In this document: positions 48,919 through 57,349 of the stretch, one piece after another
Layout: every line of letters begins with the position of its first letter
How positions within the stretch are numbered: position 1 is the first letter of the stretch
Origin: Aldehydirespirator sp965220645
GTDB lineage: Bacteria; Actinomycetota; Acidimicrobiia; Acidimicrobiales; Aldehydirespiratoraceae
NCBI GenBank assembly: GCA_965220645.1
Contig: OZ244836.1
Coordinates: forward strand, 1,612,001-1,676,000
Length of the DNA: 64,000 bases
Reading direction: 5' to 3'
Made by a program: the position numbers and the translations under genes
Notes under the pieces: generated by a model
Database searches by the model: none
Told to the model about the DNA's origin: nothing
The model's input: the letters and a program-made list of their open reading frames with translations, nothing else

Positions 48919-51290
48919 AGGTTCTGCTCTCGTGGCTGAGGGAGTTCGCGCCCGGCATCGAGGGTGCCCCGGCCGCTCTCAGCGACACCATGAGCGCGCT
49001 GGGACTGACGGTGGAGGAGATGACCGTCACCGGCTCGATGCCCGACGGCGTGGTGCTGGGCCGGGTCCTGGAGCTGCGCCCCCACCCCGACGCCGACCGC
49101 ATCCAGCTCGTCGAGGTTGATGACGGCTCCGGAACGACTCTGCAAGTGTGCTGCGGCGCGTTCAACATGGCCGTCGGCGATTTGGTGCCGCTGGCCCGAG
49201 TGGGAACGGTCATGCCGAGCGGGTTGGAGATAGCCCGCCGCAAGCTGCGGGGTCGGGCCTCAGAGGGAATGTGCTGTTCGGAGATCGAGTTGGATCTGGG
49301 CACCGACGCCGAGGGCATCATGATCCTCAACGACCGGGTCACCGCCGGCACCGGGCCGGGCACGCCCCTGGCCGAGGCGCTCGGCCTGGCGCCCGACGTG
49401 CTGTGGGATCTCGACGTCGGTGCCAACCGGCCCGACGCCATGTCGGTCATGGGCGTGGCCCGCGACCTCGCGGCCGGCCTGGGCGTGGCATTCGAACCGC
49501 CCGACTGGTCCACGGCCACCTCCGGCCCCGGCATAGCCGAGGTTGCCGCGGTGGAGATCGTCGATCCCACGCTGTGTGGTCGTTTCGTCGGCCGGGTGCT
49601 GCGCAACACGCCCATCGGCCCATCGCCCGCGTGGATGGCCAACCGGCTGACCGCGCTGGGGATGCGTCCCATCAACAGCATCGTCGACATCTCCAACTAC
49701 GTGATGCTGGAGCTGGGCCAGCCCAGCCACACGTTCGACCTGGGCCGGGTGAGCGGCGCCCGGATACGGGTGCGCCGGGCCCGCGACGGCGAGACCATCA
49801 CCACCCTGGACGGCGCGCACCGCATTCTTGCCGCCGGAGACGGGGTGATCGCCGACGGTGACGACGACGTGATTGGCATCGCCGGGGTGATGGGCGGGGC
49901 ATCGACCGAGATCGACGCCGACACCACCGATGTGCTGGTTGAGATGGCGTGGTGGGACCCGCCGTCCATCTCCCGCACGGCCAAGCGCCTGAACCTCTCC
50001 AGCGAGGCCTCCACTCGCTTCCGCCGGGGCGCCGACTGGGGCTACAACGTCGAGCGCTGCATGAACCGCTTCGCTCAACTGGCAGCCGAGCAGGGCGCCG
50101 AGGTGGCGCCGGGCACGATCGACGAGCGCGGCAACCTACCCGACCGTCGCCCGCTGCGGGTGAGGGCCGCGAGGGTCAACAGCCTGCTCGGCACCGGCCT
50201 GAGCGCCGGGGACATGGCCGGCCATCTTCGCTCGATCGGCTTCGGTGTGGACCCTGTCGACGACGCCCGACTGGATGTGACCATCCCGACGTGGCGCTGG
50301 GACACCGAGACCGAGACCGACGTCGCCGAGGAGGTGGCCCGCCTCCACGGATACGAGAACATCGCGCGCACCGTGCCCACCGCCAACGAGGCTGGCGGGC
50401 TGTCGACCTATCAGAAGGACCGCCGCCTGGTGCGCGAGGTCCTGGTGGGCGCAGGCTGCTTCGAGACCCAGCCCATGCCTTTCGTCGCGCCGGGAGCGCT
50501 GGCCGCGGTGGGCCTGCCCGAGGACGGCATCACCCTGTCCAACCCGGTGGACGACAGCGAGTCGGTGCTGCGGACCTCGCTGTTGCCCGGCCAGCTGCGG
50601 GCGGTGGCCTACAACCAGCGCCACTTCAACGGCGATGTGCGGCTGTTCGAGATCGGCCACGTGTACCTGCCGGTGCCGGAAGGCCAACTGCTCCCGGCGG
50701 AGCGGGAGTTGCTGGCGGTGGCTCTGTCGGGTGAGGAGGCTCCGGCCGCGGTCGCAGTCTTGGACCTGCTCGTGGAGGCGCTCTCGCTGCCGGCGGTCGA
50801 GTTGCGTGAGGAGGCGCTGCCTGGGATGCACCCCACCCGCGCCGCTGAGGTGATAGTGGCCGGGCGGGGCCGCGGCGCGGTGGGGGAGGTCGACCCCGAG
50901 GTGCTGGAGGCCTGCGGGGTGGCCGGCCGGGTGGCGTGGCTGCAACTCGACCTGCAGGAGGTGCTCGACGGCCCCCGGTCCCGGCGCCGTTACCGGCCGG
51001 TCAGCAAGTACCCGCCGAGCGACGTCGATCTAGCCTTCGTGGTTCCCGACCGTGTGGCGGCGGCCCTCCTCGAGCGGGCGCTGCGGGCCTCGGCCGGCAA
51101 GCTGCTGGCCCGCCTCGAGCTGTTCGACGTGTACCGGGGGGCCGGTGTGCCGGAGGGCTCCCGCAGCCTCGCCTATCGGCTGCGGTTCCAAGCACCGGAC
51201 CGCACCCTCACCGATGCCGAGGTGGCCGAGGCTCGCCAGCGCTGCATCGACGAGACATCCCGCCGCACCGGTGCCGTCCTCCGATCCTGA
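48915..51290 (+). CDS. pheT: Phenylalanyl-tRNA synthetase beta subunit
   Basis: 791 residues. MKVLLSWLREFAP, N-terminal tRNA-binding (EMAP-like) domain, B3/B4 editing domain (NRPDAMSVMGVARDLAAGLG region and RPINSIVDISNYVMLELGQPSHTFD), B5 DNA-binding-like domain, a pseudo-catalytic core, and a C-terminal FDX-ACB domain (YPPSDVDLAFVVPD...LFDVYRGAGVPEGSRSLAYRL). It forms the alpha2-beta2 enzyme with PheS. Length normal. The ATG sits in the ATGA of the bridging ORF. Confidence 0.96.
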   Translation: MKVLLSWLREFAPGIEGAPAALSDTMSALGLTVEEMTVTGSMPDGVVLGRVLELRPHPDADRIQLVEVDDGSGTTLQVCCGAFNMAVGDLVPLARVGTVMPSGLEIARRKLRGRASEGMCCSEIELDLGTDAEGIMILNDRVTAGTGPGTPLAEALGLAPDVLWDLDVGANRPDAMSVMGVARDLAAGLGVAFEPPDWSTATSGPGIAEVAAVEIVDPTLCGRFVGRVLRNTPIGPSPAWMANRLTALGMRPINSIVDISNYVMLELGQPSHTFDLGRVSGARIRVRRARDGETITTLDGAHRILAAGDGVIADGDDDVIGIAGVMGGASTEIDADTTDVLVEMAWWDPPSISRTAKRLNLSSEASTRFRRGADWGYNVERCMNRFAQLAAEQGAEVAPGTIDERGNLPDRRPLRVRAARVNSLLGTGLSAGDMAGHLRSIGFGVDPVDDARLDVTIPTWRWDTETETDVAEEVARLHGYENIARTVPTANEAGGLSTYQKDRRLVREVLVGAGCFETQPMPFVAPGALAAVGLPEDGITLSNPVDDSESVLRTSLLPGQLRAVAYNQRHFNGDVRLFEIGHVYLPVPEGQLLPAERELLAVALSGEEAPAAVAVLDLLVEALSLPAVELREEALPGMHPTRAAEVIVAGRGRGAVGEVDPEVLEACGVAGRVAWLQLDLQEVLDGPRSRRRYRPVSKYPPSDVDLAFVVPDRVAAALLERALRASAGKLLARLELFDVYRGAGVPEGSRSLAYRLRFQAPDRTLTDAEVAEARQRCIDETSRRTGAVLRS

Positions 51291-51291
51291 C

Positions 51292-51331
51292 TTGTGCAAC
51301 TAGATTCTTTACATTGCACATAGTTGCACAA
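51292..51331 (+). promoter_or_regulatory. Palindromic operator candidate (ARG box) before argC
   Basis: TTGTGCAACTA (51292-51302) and TAGTTGCACAA (51321-51331) are perfect inverted repeats 18 bases apart; a third TTGCACA lies between. The right arm contains the -35-like TTGCAC (51324-51329), 17 bases from the -10-like TAGCCT. An ArgR gene is encoded in the same cluster, so this is the likely ArgR site. The assignment is inference. Confidence 0.6.
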
Positions 51332-51346
51332 ACGGTAGAGAGCCGG

Positions 51347-51352
51347 TAGCCT
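51347..51352 (+). promoter_or_regulatory. -10-like hexamer of argC, leaderless type
   Basis: TAGCCT with a 17-base spacer to TTGCAC and 6 bases before the argC ATG. This is the most complete promoter in the set. Confidence 0.65.
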
Positions 51353-51358
51353 CGCAGG

Positions 51359-52393
51359 ATGCACAGTGTGGCCGTGATCGGCGCGTCGGGGTTCACCGGC
51401 GCGGAGTTGCTCCGGATCTGCGCGGCCCATCCCGAGCTCGAAGTGACGGTGGCCACGGGCGACTCGATGGCCGGTCGGGTTGTTGGCGACCTGTACCCGA
51501 GCCTGGCCGCGGCCTACCGCGACGTCGAGTTCGTGCCCTACACAGAGGGTGTCGCGTCCGGCAACGACCTGGCCTTCTGCGCACTGCCCCACGGCGCCTC
51601 GCAGGCCGTCGTGGGCGAGCTGCGCAACGATGTCAAGCACATAGTCGACCTCGCCGCGGACTTCAGGCTCAACGACCCCGGCCTCTACCCGGCGTGGTAC
51701 GGCGAAGAGCACACCGTGCCCGAGCTTCTCGACGAGTTCGTCTACGGCCTTCCCGAGCTGTTCCGCGACGACATCCGGGGTGCCGAGTTGGTGGCCGCGC
51801 CCGGTTGCTACGTGACCACGGCCTCGCTGGCGCTCGCCCCCCTCGTGGCCGCGGGCGCGGTCGAGCCGAGCGGGATTGTCGTCGACGCGGCCAGCGGGGT
51901 GTCGGGTGCGGGCCGGCCGGCCAAGCCCAACACCACCTTCTGCGCGGTCGACGAGGACTTCACCGCATACGGCCTGCTGACGCACCGGCACACGCCGGAG
52001 ATCGAGATGGCCGTCTCCCGGCATGCGGGCACCGAGGTGCAGGTGCTGTTCACCCCGCACCTGGCTCCCATGAACCGGGGCATTCTCGCCACCTGCTACG
52101 CCCGGCCCACCGGCGCCGTCAGCACCGATGAGGTCCTCGGCCTGCTGAGCGACGCCTATCGCGACGAGCCCTTCGTAGTGGTGAGCGAGCGGTCGCCGTC
52201 CACCAAGGCGACGCTGGGATCCAACAGCGTCCACCTCACCGCCCGAGCCGATGCCCGCACCGGATGGGTGATGGCGATCGCCGCGCTCGACAATCTGGTC
52301 AAGGGAGCGTCGGGCCAGGCCGTGCAGTGCGCCAACCTCGCGCTGGGAATCGACGAGACCGCCGGCTTGGCCTCGGCCGGCATCTACCCCTAG
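51359..52393 (+). CDS. argC: N-acetyl-gamma-glutamyl-phosphate reductase
   Basis: 344 residues. NADP-binding VAVIGASGFTGAELLRI, LPHGASQAVV, catalytic Cys in LVAAPGCYVTTASLAL, and the His region HRHTPEIEM. It reduces the acyl phosphate made by ArgB. It is the first gene of the argCJBDFRGH run and stands directly behind the operator candidate. Confidence 0.96.
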   Translation: MHSVAVIGASGFTGAELLRICAAHPELEVTVATGDSMAGRVVGDLYPSLAAAYRDVEFVPYTEGVASGNDLAFCALPHGASQAVVGELRNDVKHIVDLAADFRLNDPGLYPAWYGEEHTVPELLDEFVYGLPELFRDDIRGAELVAAPGCYVTTASLALAPLVAAGAVEPSGIVVDAASGVSGAGRPAKPNTTFCAVDEDFTAYGLLTHRHTPEIEMAVSRHAGTEVQVLFTPHLAPMNRGILATCYARPTGAVSTDEVLGLLSDAYRDEPFVVVSERSPSTKATLGSNSVHLTARADARTGWVMAIAALDNLVKGASGQAVQCANLALGIDETAGLASAGIYP

Positions 52394-52418
52394 AGGCGGA
52401 GCGGAGGCGGAGGCTGCC

Positions 52419-53648
52419 ATGGCCGAGACCAATGTCTCTCCGCTCGCCCCCGCGGCGTTCCCCCCTGTCCACACCGTCGCAGGTGTGCGGCTGGCGACAG
52501 CCGCGGCCGGGATCCGCTACGCGGGCCGGGACGACGTGATGCTGGCCGAGATGCCCCCGGGCAGCACCGTGGCGGGCACCTTCACCCGGTCGCTGTGCAC
52601 CGCCGCGCCGGTCGACTGGTGCCGGCACGCCCTGGCTGCGAGCTCCGGACGGGTCCGGGCCATCATCGTCAACTCGGGCAACGCCAACGCGTTCACCGGA
52701 GCGGCCGGGTATCGCGTCGCGGAGCACACGGCGCAGTCCGTGGCCGGAGCCCTGGGGGCACCGGCGCATGAGGTGCTGGTCGCCTCCACCGGGGTGATCG
52801 GTGAGGACCTGCCGGTCGAGCGCATCGACGCCGCCCTCCCCGCACTGGTCGCCGGCCTGTCCGCCCCGGACCCGCACACCTGGGAGACTGCCGCGGTCGC
52901 CATCGGCACCACCGACACGTTCCCCAAGGCTGCGTCGGCGCCGGTGGCCGGCACCAGCGCCCATGTGGCCGGCATCGCCAAGGGCAGCGGCATGATCGCC
53001 CCCGACATGGCCACCATGCTGGCGTTCGTGTTCACCGACCTTGCCGTGGACCCGCCGACGGCCCAGGAGTGCCTGGCCGCGTCGGTGGAGAAGAGCTTCA
53101 ACCGCGTCACAGTGGACTCCGACACCTCCACCAGCGACACCGTGCTGCTGGTCGCAACCGGCACGTCGGGACAATCGGCCACCGTGCACATGGCCACATT
53201 CCGGGACGCGCTGGACGCGGTCACGCTGGATCTGGCCCACCAGATCGTGCGCGACGGCGAGGGCGCCACCAAGTTCGTGGCCGTCACCGTCACCGGGGCT
53301 GCCGACGATTGCGCCGCGGGGGCCATAGCCCGGGCGGTGGCCGACTCCCCGCTGGTGAAGACCGCTCTGGCCGCCTCCGACGCCAACTGGGGCCGGATCG
53401 TGGCCGCGGTGGGCAAGGCCGGCCAGCGGGCCGACCGCGACCGGCTGTCAATCTGGATCGGCGATGAGCAGTGCGCCGAGGGGGGCATGCCGTGTCGGGG
53501 CTACAGCGAGGCGAGGGCCACCGAGCACCTGCTGGGTGACGACATCGAGCTTCGGGTGGACGTCGGCGTGGGCGACGGCCGGGCCACCATCTGGACCTGC
53601 GACCTCACTCACGGCTACATCGACATCAACGCGGGGTATCGGACATGA
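52419..53648 (+). CDS. argJ: Glutamate N-acetyltransferase / amino-acid acetyltransferase ArgJ
   Basis: 409 residues. The self-cleavage site with nucleophile Thr is in KGSGMIAPDMATMLAF; upstream NSGNANAFTG and STGVIGEDLP; downstream TVDSDTSTSDTVLLVATG and the C-terminal GYIDINAGYRT. It recycles the acetyl group in arginine synthesis; monofunctional or bifunctional use cannot be told from sequence. GGAGG-type ribosome site upstream. The stop overlaps argB by ATGA. Confidence 0.96.
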   Translation: MAETNVSPLAPAAFPPVHTVAGVRLATAAAGIRYAGRDDVMLAEMPPGSTVAGTFTRSLCTAAPVDWCRHALAASSGRVRAIIVNSGNANAFTGAAGYRVAEHTAQSVAGALGAPAHEVLVASTGVIGEDLPVERIDAALPALVAGLSAPDPHTWETAAVAIGTTDTFPKAASAPVAGTSAHVAGIAKGSGMIAPDMATMLAFVFTDLAVDPPTAQECLAASVEKSFNRVTVDSDTSTSDTVLLVATGTSGQSATVHMATFRDALDAVTLDLAHQIVRDGEGATKFVAVTVTGAADDCAAGAIARAVADSPLVKTALAASDANWGRIVAAVGKAGQRADRDRLSIWIGDEQCAEGGMPCRGYSEARATEHLLGDDIELRVDVGVGDGRATIWTCDLTHGYIDINAGYRT

Positions 53649-54577
53649 CTCACACAACCGGCACCCACCCCGACCACGACGCATCCCACGGCTTCGAGCC
53701 CGAACGGCGGGCCCGGGCGCTCGTCGAGGCACTGCCCTACATCCGGCACTTCCGGGGCGCAGTGGTTGTCGTCAAGTACGGCGGCCACGCCATGACGGAC
53801 CCCGCCCTGGCTGCCTCGTTCGCTCGCGACATAGTGCTGGTGCGCTCAGTCGGGCTGCATCCGGTTGTGGTTCACGGCGGCGCCCCCCAGATCGGCGAGC
53901 ACCTGCGGCGGTTGGGCAAGCAGAGCGAGTTCCGCGACGGTCTGCGGGTCACCGACGCCGAGACCCTCGAAGTGGCCCGGATGGTGCTGGTCGGCAAGGT
54001 CGGCCGGGACATCGTCAGCGCCATCAATGCGAACGGGGGGGCAGCCCTGGGGCTCTCCGGCGAGGACGGTCACCTCGTCACCGCGGTGCCCCGGGATCCC
54101 GCTCTGGGCTTCGTCGGCGACGTGGCCGCGGTCAACCCCCGCATCATCGAGAATCTCGTGGCCCGCGAGATCGTGCCCGTCGTGTCCTCGATCGGAGCCG
54201 ACACCGGCGGCCAGGCCTACAACATCAACGCCGACACCATGGCTGCGGCCCTCGCCGGCACGCTCGGCGCGGCCAAGGTCGTGTACCTCACGGACGTACC
54301 CGGTTTGCTCGCCGACCCCGAGGACCTGTCGTCGCTGGTGAGCCAGGCCACCGTCGCCGAAGTAGAGGCCATGGTCGCCTCCGGTGCTGTCAGCGGCGGG
54401 ATGATCCCCAAGGCGAGAGCCTGCGTGGACGCGGTGCTCCAGGGTGCCGGCTCCGCTCACATGCTCGACGGCCGCATGCCCCATGCGGTGCTGCTCGAGC
54501 TGTTCACCGACGCGGGAATAGGAACGATGATCACTCGAAACGACGCATCCACGGAGACACGCGAGGACCGGCCATGA
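53645..54577 (+). CDS. argB: Acetylglutamate kinase
   Basis: 310 residues. VVVVKYGGHAMTD (phosphate-binding Lys), VVVHGGAPQIGEHLRRLG, GLRVTDAETLEVARMVLVGKV, NINADTMAAALAGTLGAAKVVYLTDVPGLL. It phosphorylates N-acetylglutamate, the usual point of arginine feedback. ATG in the ATGA overlap with argJ; overlaps argD by ATGA. Confidence 0.96.
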   Translation: MTHTTGTHPDHDASHGFEPERRARALVEALPYIRHFRGAVVVVKYGGHAMTDPALAASFARDIVLVRSVGLHPVVVHGGAPQIGEHLRRLGKQSEFRDGLRVTDAETLEVARMVLVGKVGRDIVSAINANGGAALGLSGEDGHLVTAVPRDPALGFVGDVAAVNPRIIENLVAREIVPVVSSIGADTGGQAYNINADTMAAALAGTLGAAKVVYLTDVPGLLADPEDLSSLVSQATVAEVEAMVASGAVSGGMIPKARACVDAVLQGAGSAHMLDGRMPHAVLLELFTDAGIGTMITRNDASTETREDRP

Positions 54578-55758
54578 CCAGAGCTGCCCTGATGAACAAC
54601 TACGGCACCCCGCCGGTGACGTTCGTGCGGGGAGAGGGAGCCGAGCTGTGGGACGACCGCGGTCGCCGCTACCTCGACTTCCTGTGCGGTCTCGCCGTCA
54701 CCGGGCTGGGCCACGCCCATCCCGCGGTGACCGAGGCGGTCGCGGCCCAGGCGGGGACGCTCATCCACACGTCCAACCTCTTCGCCAACGAGCCGACCGC
54801 CGAGGTGGTGGAGACGCTCGACCGGCTCATCCGGTCCGGTCCCGGCGGCGACACCGAGCCCGGCCGGGTCCTGTTCCAGAACTCCGGGGCCGAGGCGGTC
54901 GAGGCCGCCCTCAAGCTCGTCCGCAAGCACCAGGGGAGGGGCCGCCACGGAGTCGTGAGCGCCTACGGGTCGTTCCACGGCCGCACGCTGGCCGCGCTGG
55001 CGGCCACCGGGCAGCCCGAGAAGCACGAGCCCTTCCAGCCGATGCCGGAAGGCTTCCGTCACGTGCCCTTCGATGACATCGACGCGCTCGTGGCCGTGCT
55101 CGACCCCTCGGTCGGTGCAGTGCTGCTGGAGTCGGTGCAGGGCGAGGGCGGCGTGGTGCCGGCCGGCGACGAGTACCTGCAGACCGTGCGGCAGGTGTGC
55201 GACGAGCGCGGCATCTTGCTGGTGCTGGATGAGATCCAGACCGGGCTGGCCCGCACCGGGAAGTGGTTCGGCTACCAGCACGCCGGCGTGCAGCCCGACA
55301 TCGTGACCATGGCCAAGGCGCTCGGCAACGGTGTGCCGGTGGGCGCCGTCTGGGCCCGGGCCCCCGTTGCCGCCGCCTTCGCGCCCGGCGACCACGGCTC
55401 GACCTTCGCCGGCCAGCCCCTGGCGCTGGCTGCGGTCCGGGCCGTGCTTGCCGAGATGCAGGCCATGGATGCGCCTGCCACAGCCCGGCGCCTCGGTGCC
55501 GCTGTGCGGGACCAATTGCTTCAGGTCGACGGCGTGGACAGCGTTCGGGGCCGGGGCCTGCTGCTCGCCGCGGAGCTGTCCGAGGATGCCAGAGCGGGCC
55601 GCCCGGCCAAGGACATCGCCTCGGCCTGCCTTGAACAAGGTCTGGTCGTCAACGGCGTGACCCCGACCGCCCTGCGGCTCGCCCCGCCGTTCGTTGTCTC
55701 CGCCGAGCAGCTCGCCGAGGGATGTTCCATCCTCGCCGCAGCACTCAAGCACCACTGA
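54574..55758 (+). CDS. argD: Acetylornithine aminotransferase
   Basis: 394 residues, class III PLP aminotransferase. YLDFLCGLAVTGLGHAHP, FQNSGAEAVEAALKLVRKH, YGSFHGRTLAALAATGQ, LVLDEIQTGLARTG, and the PLP Lys in IVTMAKALGNGVPVGA. It makes N-acetylornithine. The open frame runs far upstream through argB, but ATG 54574 in ATGA is the natural start. Confidence 0.95.
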   Translation: MTRAALMNNYGTPPVTFVRGEGAELWDDRGRRYLDFLCGLAVTGLGHAHPAVTEAVAAQAGTLIHTSNLFANEPTAEVVETLDRLIRSGPGGDTEPGRVLFQNSGAEAVEAALKLVRKHQGRGRHGVVSAYGSFHGRTLAALAATGQPEKHEPFQPMPEGFRHVPFDDIDALVAVLDPSVGAVLLESVQGEGGVVPAGDEYLQTVRQVCDERGILLVLDEIQTGLARTGKWFGYQHAGVQPDIVTMAKALGNGVPVGAVWARAPVAAAFAPGDHGSTFAGQPLALAAVRAVLAEMQAMDAPATARRLGAAVRDQLLQVDGVDSVRGRGLLLAAELSEDARAGRPAKDIASACLEQGLVVNGVTPTALRLAPPFVVSAEQLAEGCSILAAALKHH

Positions 55759-55839
55759 TCTGCCCAACTCGCCCGCCACAGCCCTCGCCTCAAGCGATAC
55801 CACACAAGAGTCGATCCCCAACGCAACGAAGGAGATGAG

Positions 55840-56733
55840 ATGCGCCACTTCCTAGACGTCGACGACCTGGATCCGGGCGAGCTCACGCGGATCCTCCACC
55901 TGGCTGCCGATCCCAGTCCGACCCAGGTGCTGGCCGGCCAGGGCGCGGCCCTGCTGTTCGAGAAGCCCTCGACCCGCACCCGCAACGCCACCGAGATGGC
56001 CGTGGTGCAGATCGGCGGCCACCCGCTGTACATCACCGGTGCGGAGGTCGGCCTGGACGAGCGCGAGACAGTCGAGGACGTCACCCGCATTCTGGCCGGC
56101 TACAACGCGGTCATCGGGGCGCGGGTGTTCGCCCACAGCACGGTGGAGCGGATGGCGGCGGTGGACGGGGTGCCGGTCGTCAACCTGCTCAGCGACTACG
56201 CCCATCCCACCCAGGCCGTGGGTGACCTTCTGACCATGCGGGCCGAGCTGGGTCACCTCGAGGGCCTGGCGGTGGCCTACGTCGGGGACGCCAACAACGT
56301 TGCCCGCTCGCTGGCGTACGCAGCCGGGCTGGCGGGCGTCGCGCTGCGCATCGCCAGTCCCGTGGACTACGGCTTCAGCGAGTCCGACCTGCGGCGAATG
56401 CGCCGCCGTGGCTGCGAGCCGGTCCAGGTTCAGAAGCCGGTCGAGGCGGTGCGGGGGGCCGACGTGGTCTACACCGACGTGTGGGCCTCGATGGGCCAGG
56501 AGCAGGAGGCCGAGAAGCGCCGTGAGGACTTTGCCGACTTCACCGTGACTACGAGGCTGATGGCTCAGGCCGCGCCGAACGCCGTGTTCATGCACTGCCT
56601 GCCCGCCCACCGGGGCAAGGAGGTCGAAGCCAAGGTGATCGACGGTGCCCGCAGCCGCGTCTGGCCGCAGGCCGTCAACCGGATGCACGCGGCCAGGGGC
56701 ATCCTGCTGTGGCTGATGGAACAGGCCATTTGA
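55840..56733 (+). CDS. argF: Ornithine carbamoyltransferase
   Basis: 297 residues. Carbamoyl-phosphate motif FEKPSTRTRNATEMAV (STRTR), HPTQAVGDLLTM, ornithine-binding HCLPAHRGKEVE. It joins carbamoyl phosphate to ornithine, linking to carAB in this window. Ribosome site AAGGAGATGAG directly upstream. The 81 bases before it show no gene or clear promoter. Confidence 0.96.
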   Translation: MRHFLDVDDLDPGELTRILHLAADPSPTQVLAGQGAALLFEKPSTRTRNATEMAVVQIGGHPLYITGAEVGLDERETVEDVTRILAGYNAVIGARVFAHSTVERMAAVDGVPVVNLLSDYAHPTQAVGDLLTMRAELGHLEGLAVAYVGDANNVARSLAYAAGLAGVALRIASPVDYGFSESDLRRMRRRGCEPVQVQKPVEAVRGADVVYTDVWASMGQEQEAEKRREDFADFTVTTRLMAQAAPNAVFMHCLPAHRGKEVEAKVIDGARSRVWPQAVNRMHAARGILLWLMEQAI

Positions 56734-56741
56734 GTCCGGCC

Positions 56742-57209
56742 ATGAGCAAGACCAGCCGCCAGCATCTCATCGTCCGGTTGCTCTCCGAGCACGCCGTGGC
56801 CAGCCAGCAGCAGCTCGTCGATCTGCTGTCGTCCTCCGGCGTGAGCGCGACCCGGGCCACCGTGTCGCGCGATCTTGACGGCCTGGGCGCGGTCAAGGTG
56901 CGGGTGCCGGGGGGGAGCACGGTCTACGCCATCCCGGAGCACCCGGTGGACCGCATCGCGCCGGAGGAGCATCTCCGGAGGGTCATGGGCGACTGGGTGG
57001 CCGACATCGGCTCGTCGGGCAACCTCGCGATGGTGCGCACGCCACCCGGGTCGGCCCACGTGGTGGCATCCGCCCTGGACCGGGCCGGGCTTCCCGAGGT
57101 GCTCGGCACGGTGGCCGGCGACGACTCGTTGATCGTGGTGGCCGAAGAGGGAACACCGGGCTCGGAGTTGGCGGACCGCCTGCGGGACCTGGCCGGACTG
57201 GACCAGTGA
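56742..57209 (+). CDS. argR: Arginine repressor ArgR
   Basis: 155 residues. N-terminal winged helix-turn-helix (RQHLIVRLLSEHAVASQQQLVDLLSSSGVSATRATVSRDL) and a C-terminal arginine-binding hexamer domain with GTVAGDDSLIVVAEE. ATG 56742 is 8 bases after argF; a longer frame to 56709 overlaps argF. It would repress arg genes with arginine as co-repressor, likely at the palindrome before argC. Its stop is GTGA, the start of a relay to argG. Confidence 0.95.
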   Translation: MSKTSRQHLIVRLLSEHAVASQQQLVDLLSSSGVSATRATVSRDLDGLGAVKVRVPGGSTVYAIPEHPVDRIAPEEHLRRVMGDWVADIGSSGNLAMVRTPPGSAHVVASALDRAGLPEVLGTVAGDDSLIVVAEEGTPGSELADRLRDLAGLDQ

Positions 57210-57349
57210 TCACATGAGGCCGAGCGGACAGGGAGCGATTCGTACGGATCTTCGCGAGGTGCCGAGCGAGGCCGTGGCCCGAGCGGCCCGTGAGCGCAGC
57301 GAACAGGAGCGGGAATGACATGAACGAAGTGGGGAGAGGTTTCCAATGA
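57206..57349 (+). other. Relay of four coupled micro-ORFs between argR and argG
   Basis: GTG 57206 overlaps the argR stop and reads MIT; ATG 57214 opens a 34-codon ORF (MRPSGQGAIRT... ending ARERSEQERE); ATG 57315 reads MT; ATG 57320 reads MNEVGRGFQ and ends at TGA 57347-57349, which overlaps the argG ATG. Every step is a 4- or 3-base overlap, so there is no untranslated gap. The 34-codon ORF includes a dispersed repeat copy read in the same frame as in the RsmC-like gene. Confidence 0.6.
57274..57314 (+). repeat. Dispersed repeat, copy 5
   Basis: GTGGCCCGAGCGGCCCGTGA and onward to GAGCGGGA, matching the reverse copy at 40337-40376. Located in the argR-argG gap and read as ARAARERSEQERE. Confidence 0.95.
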
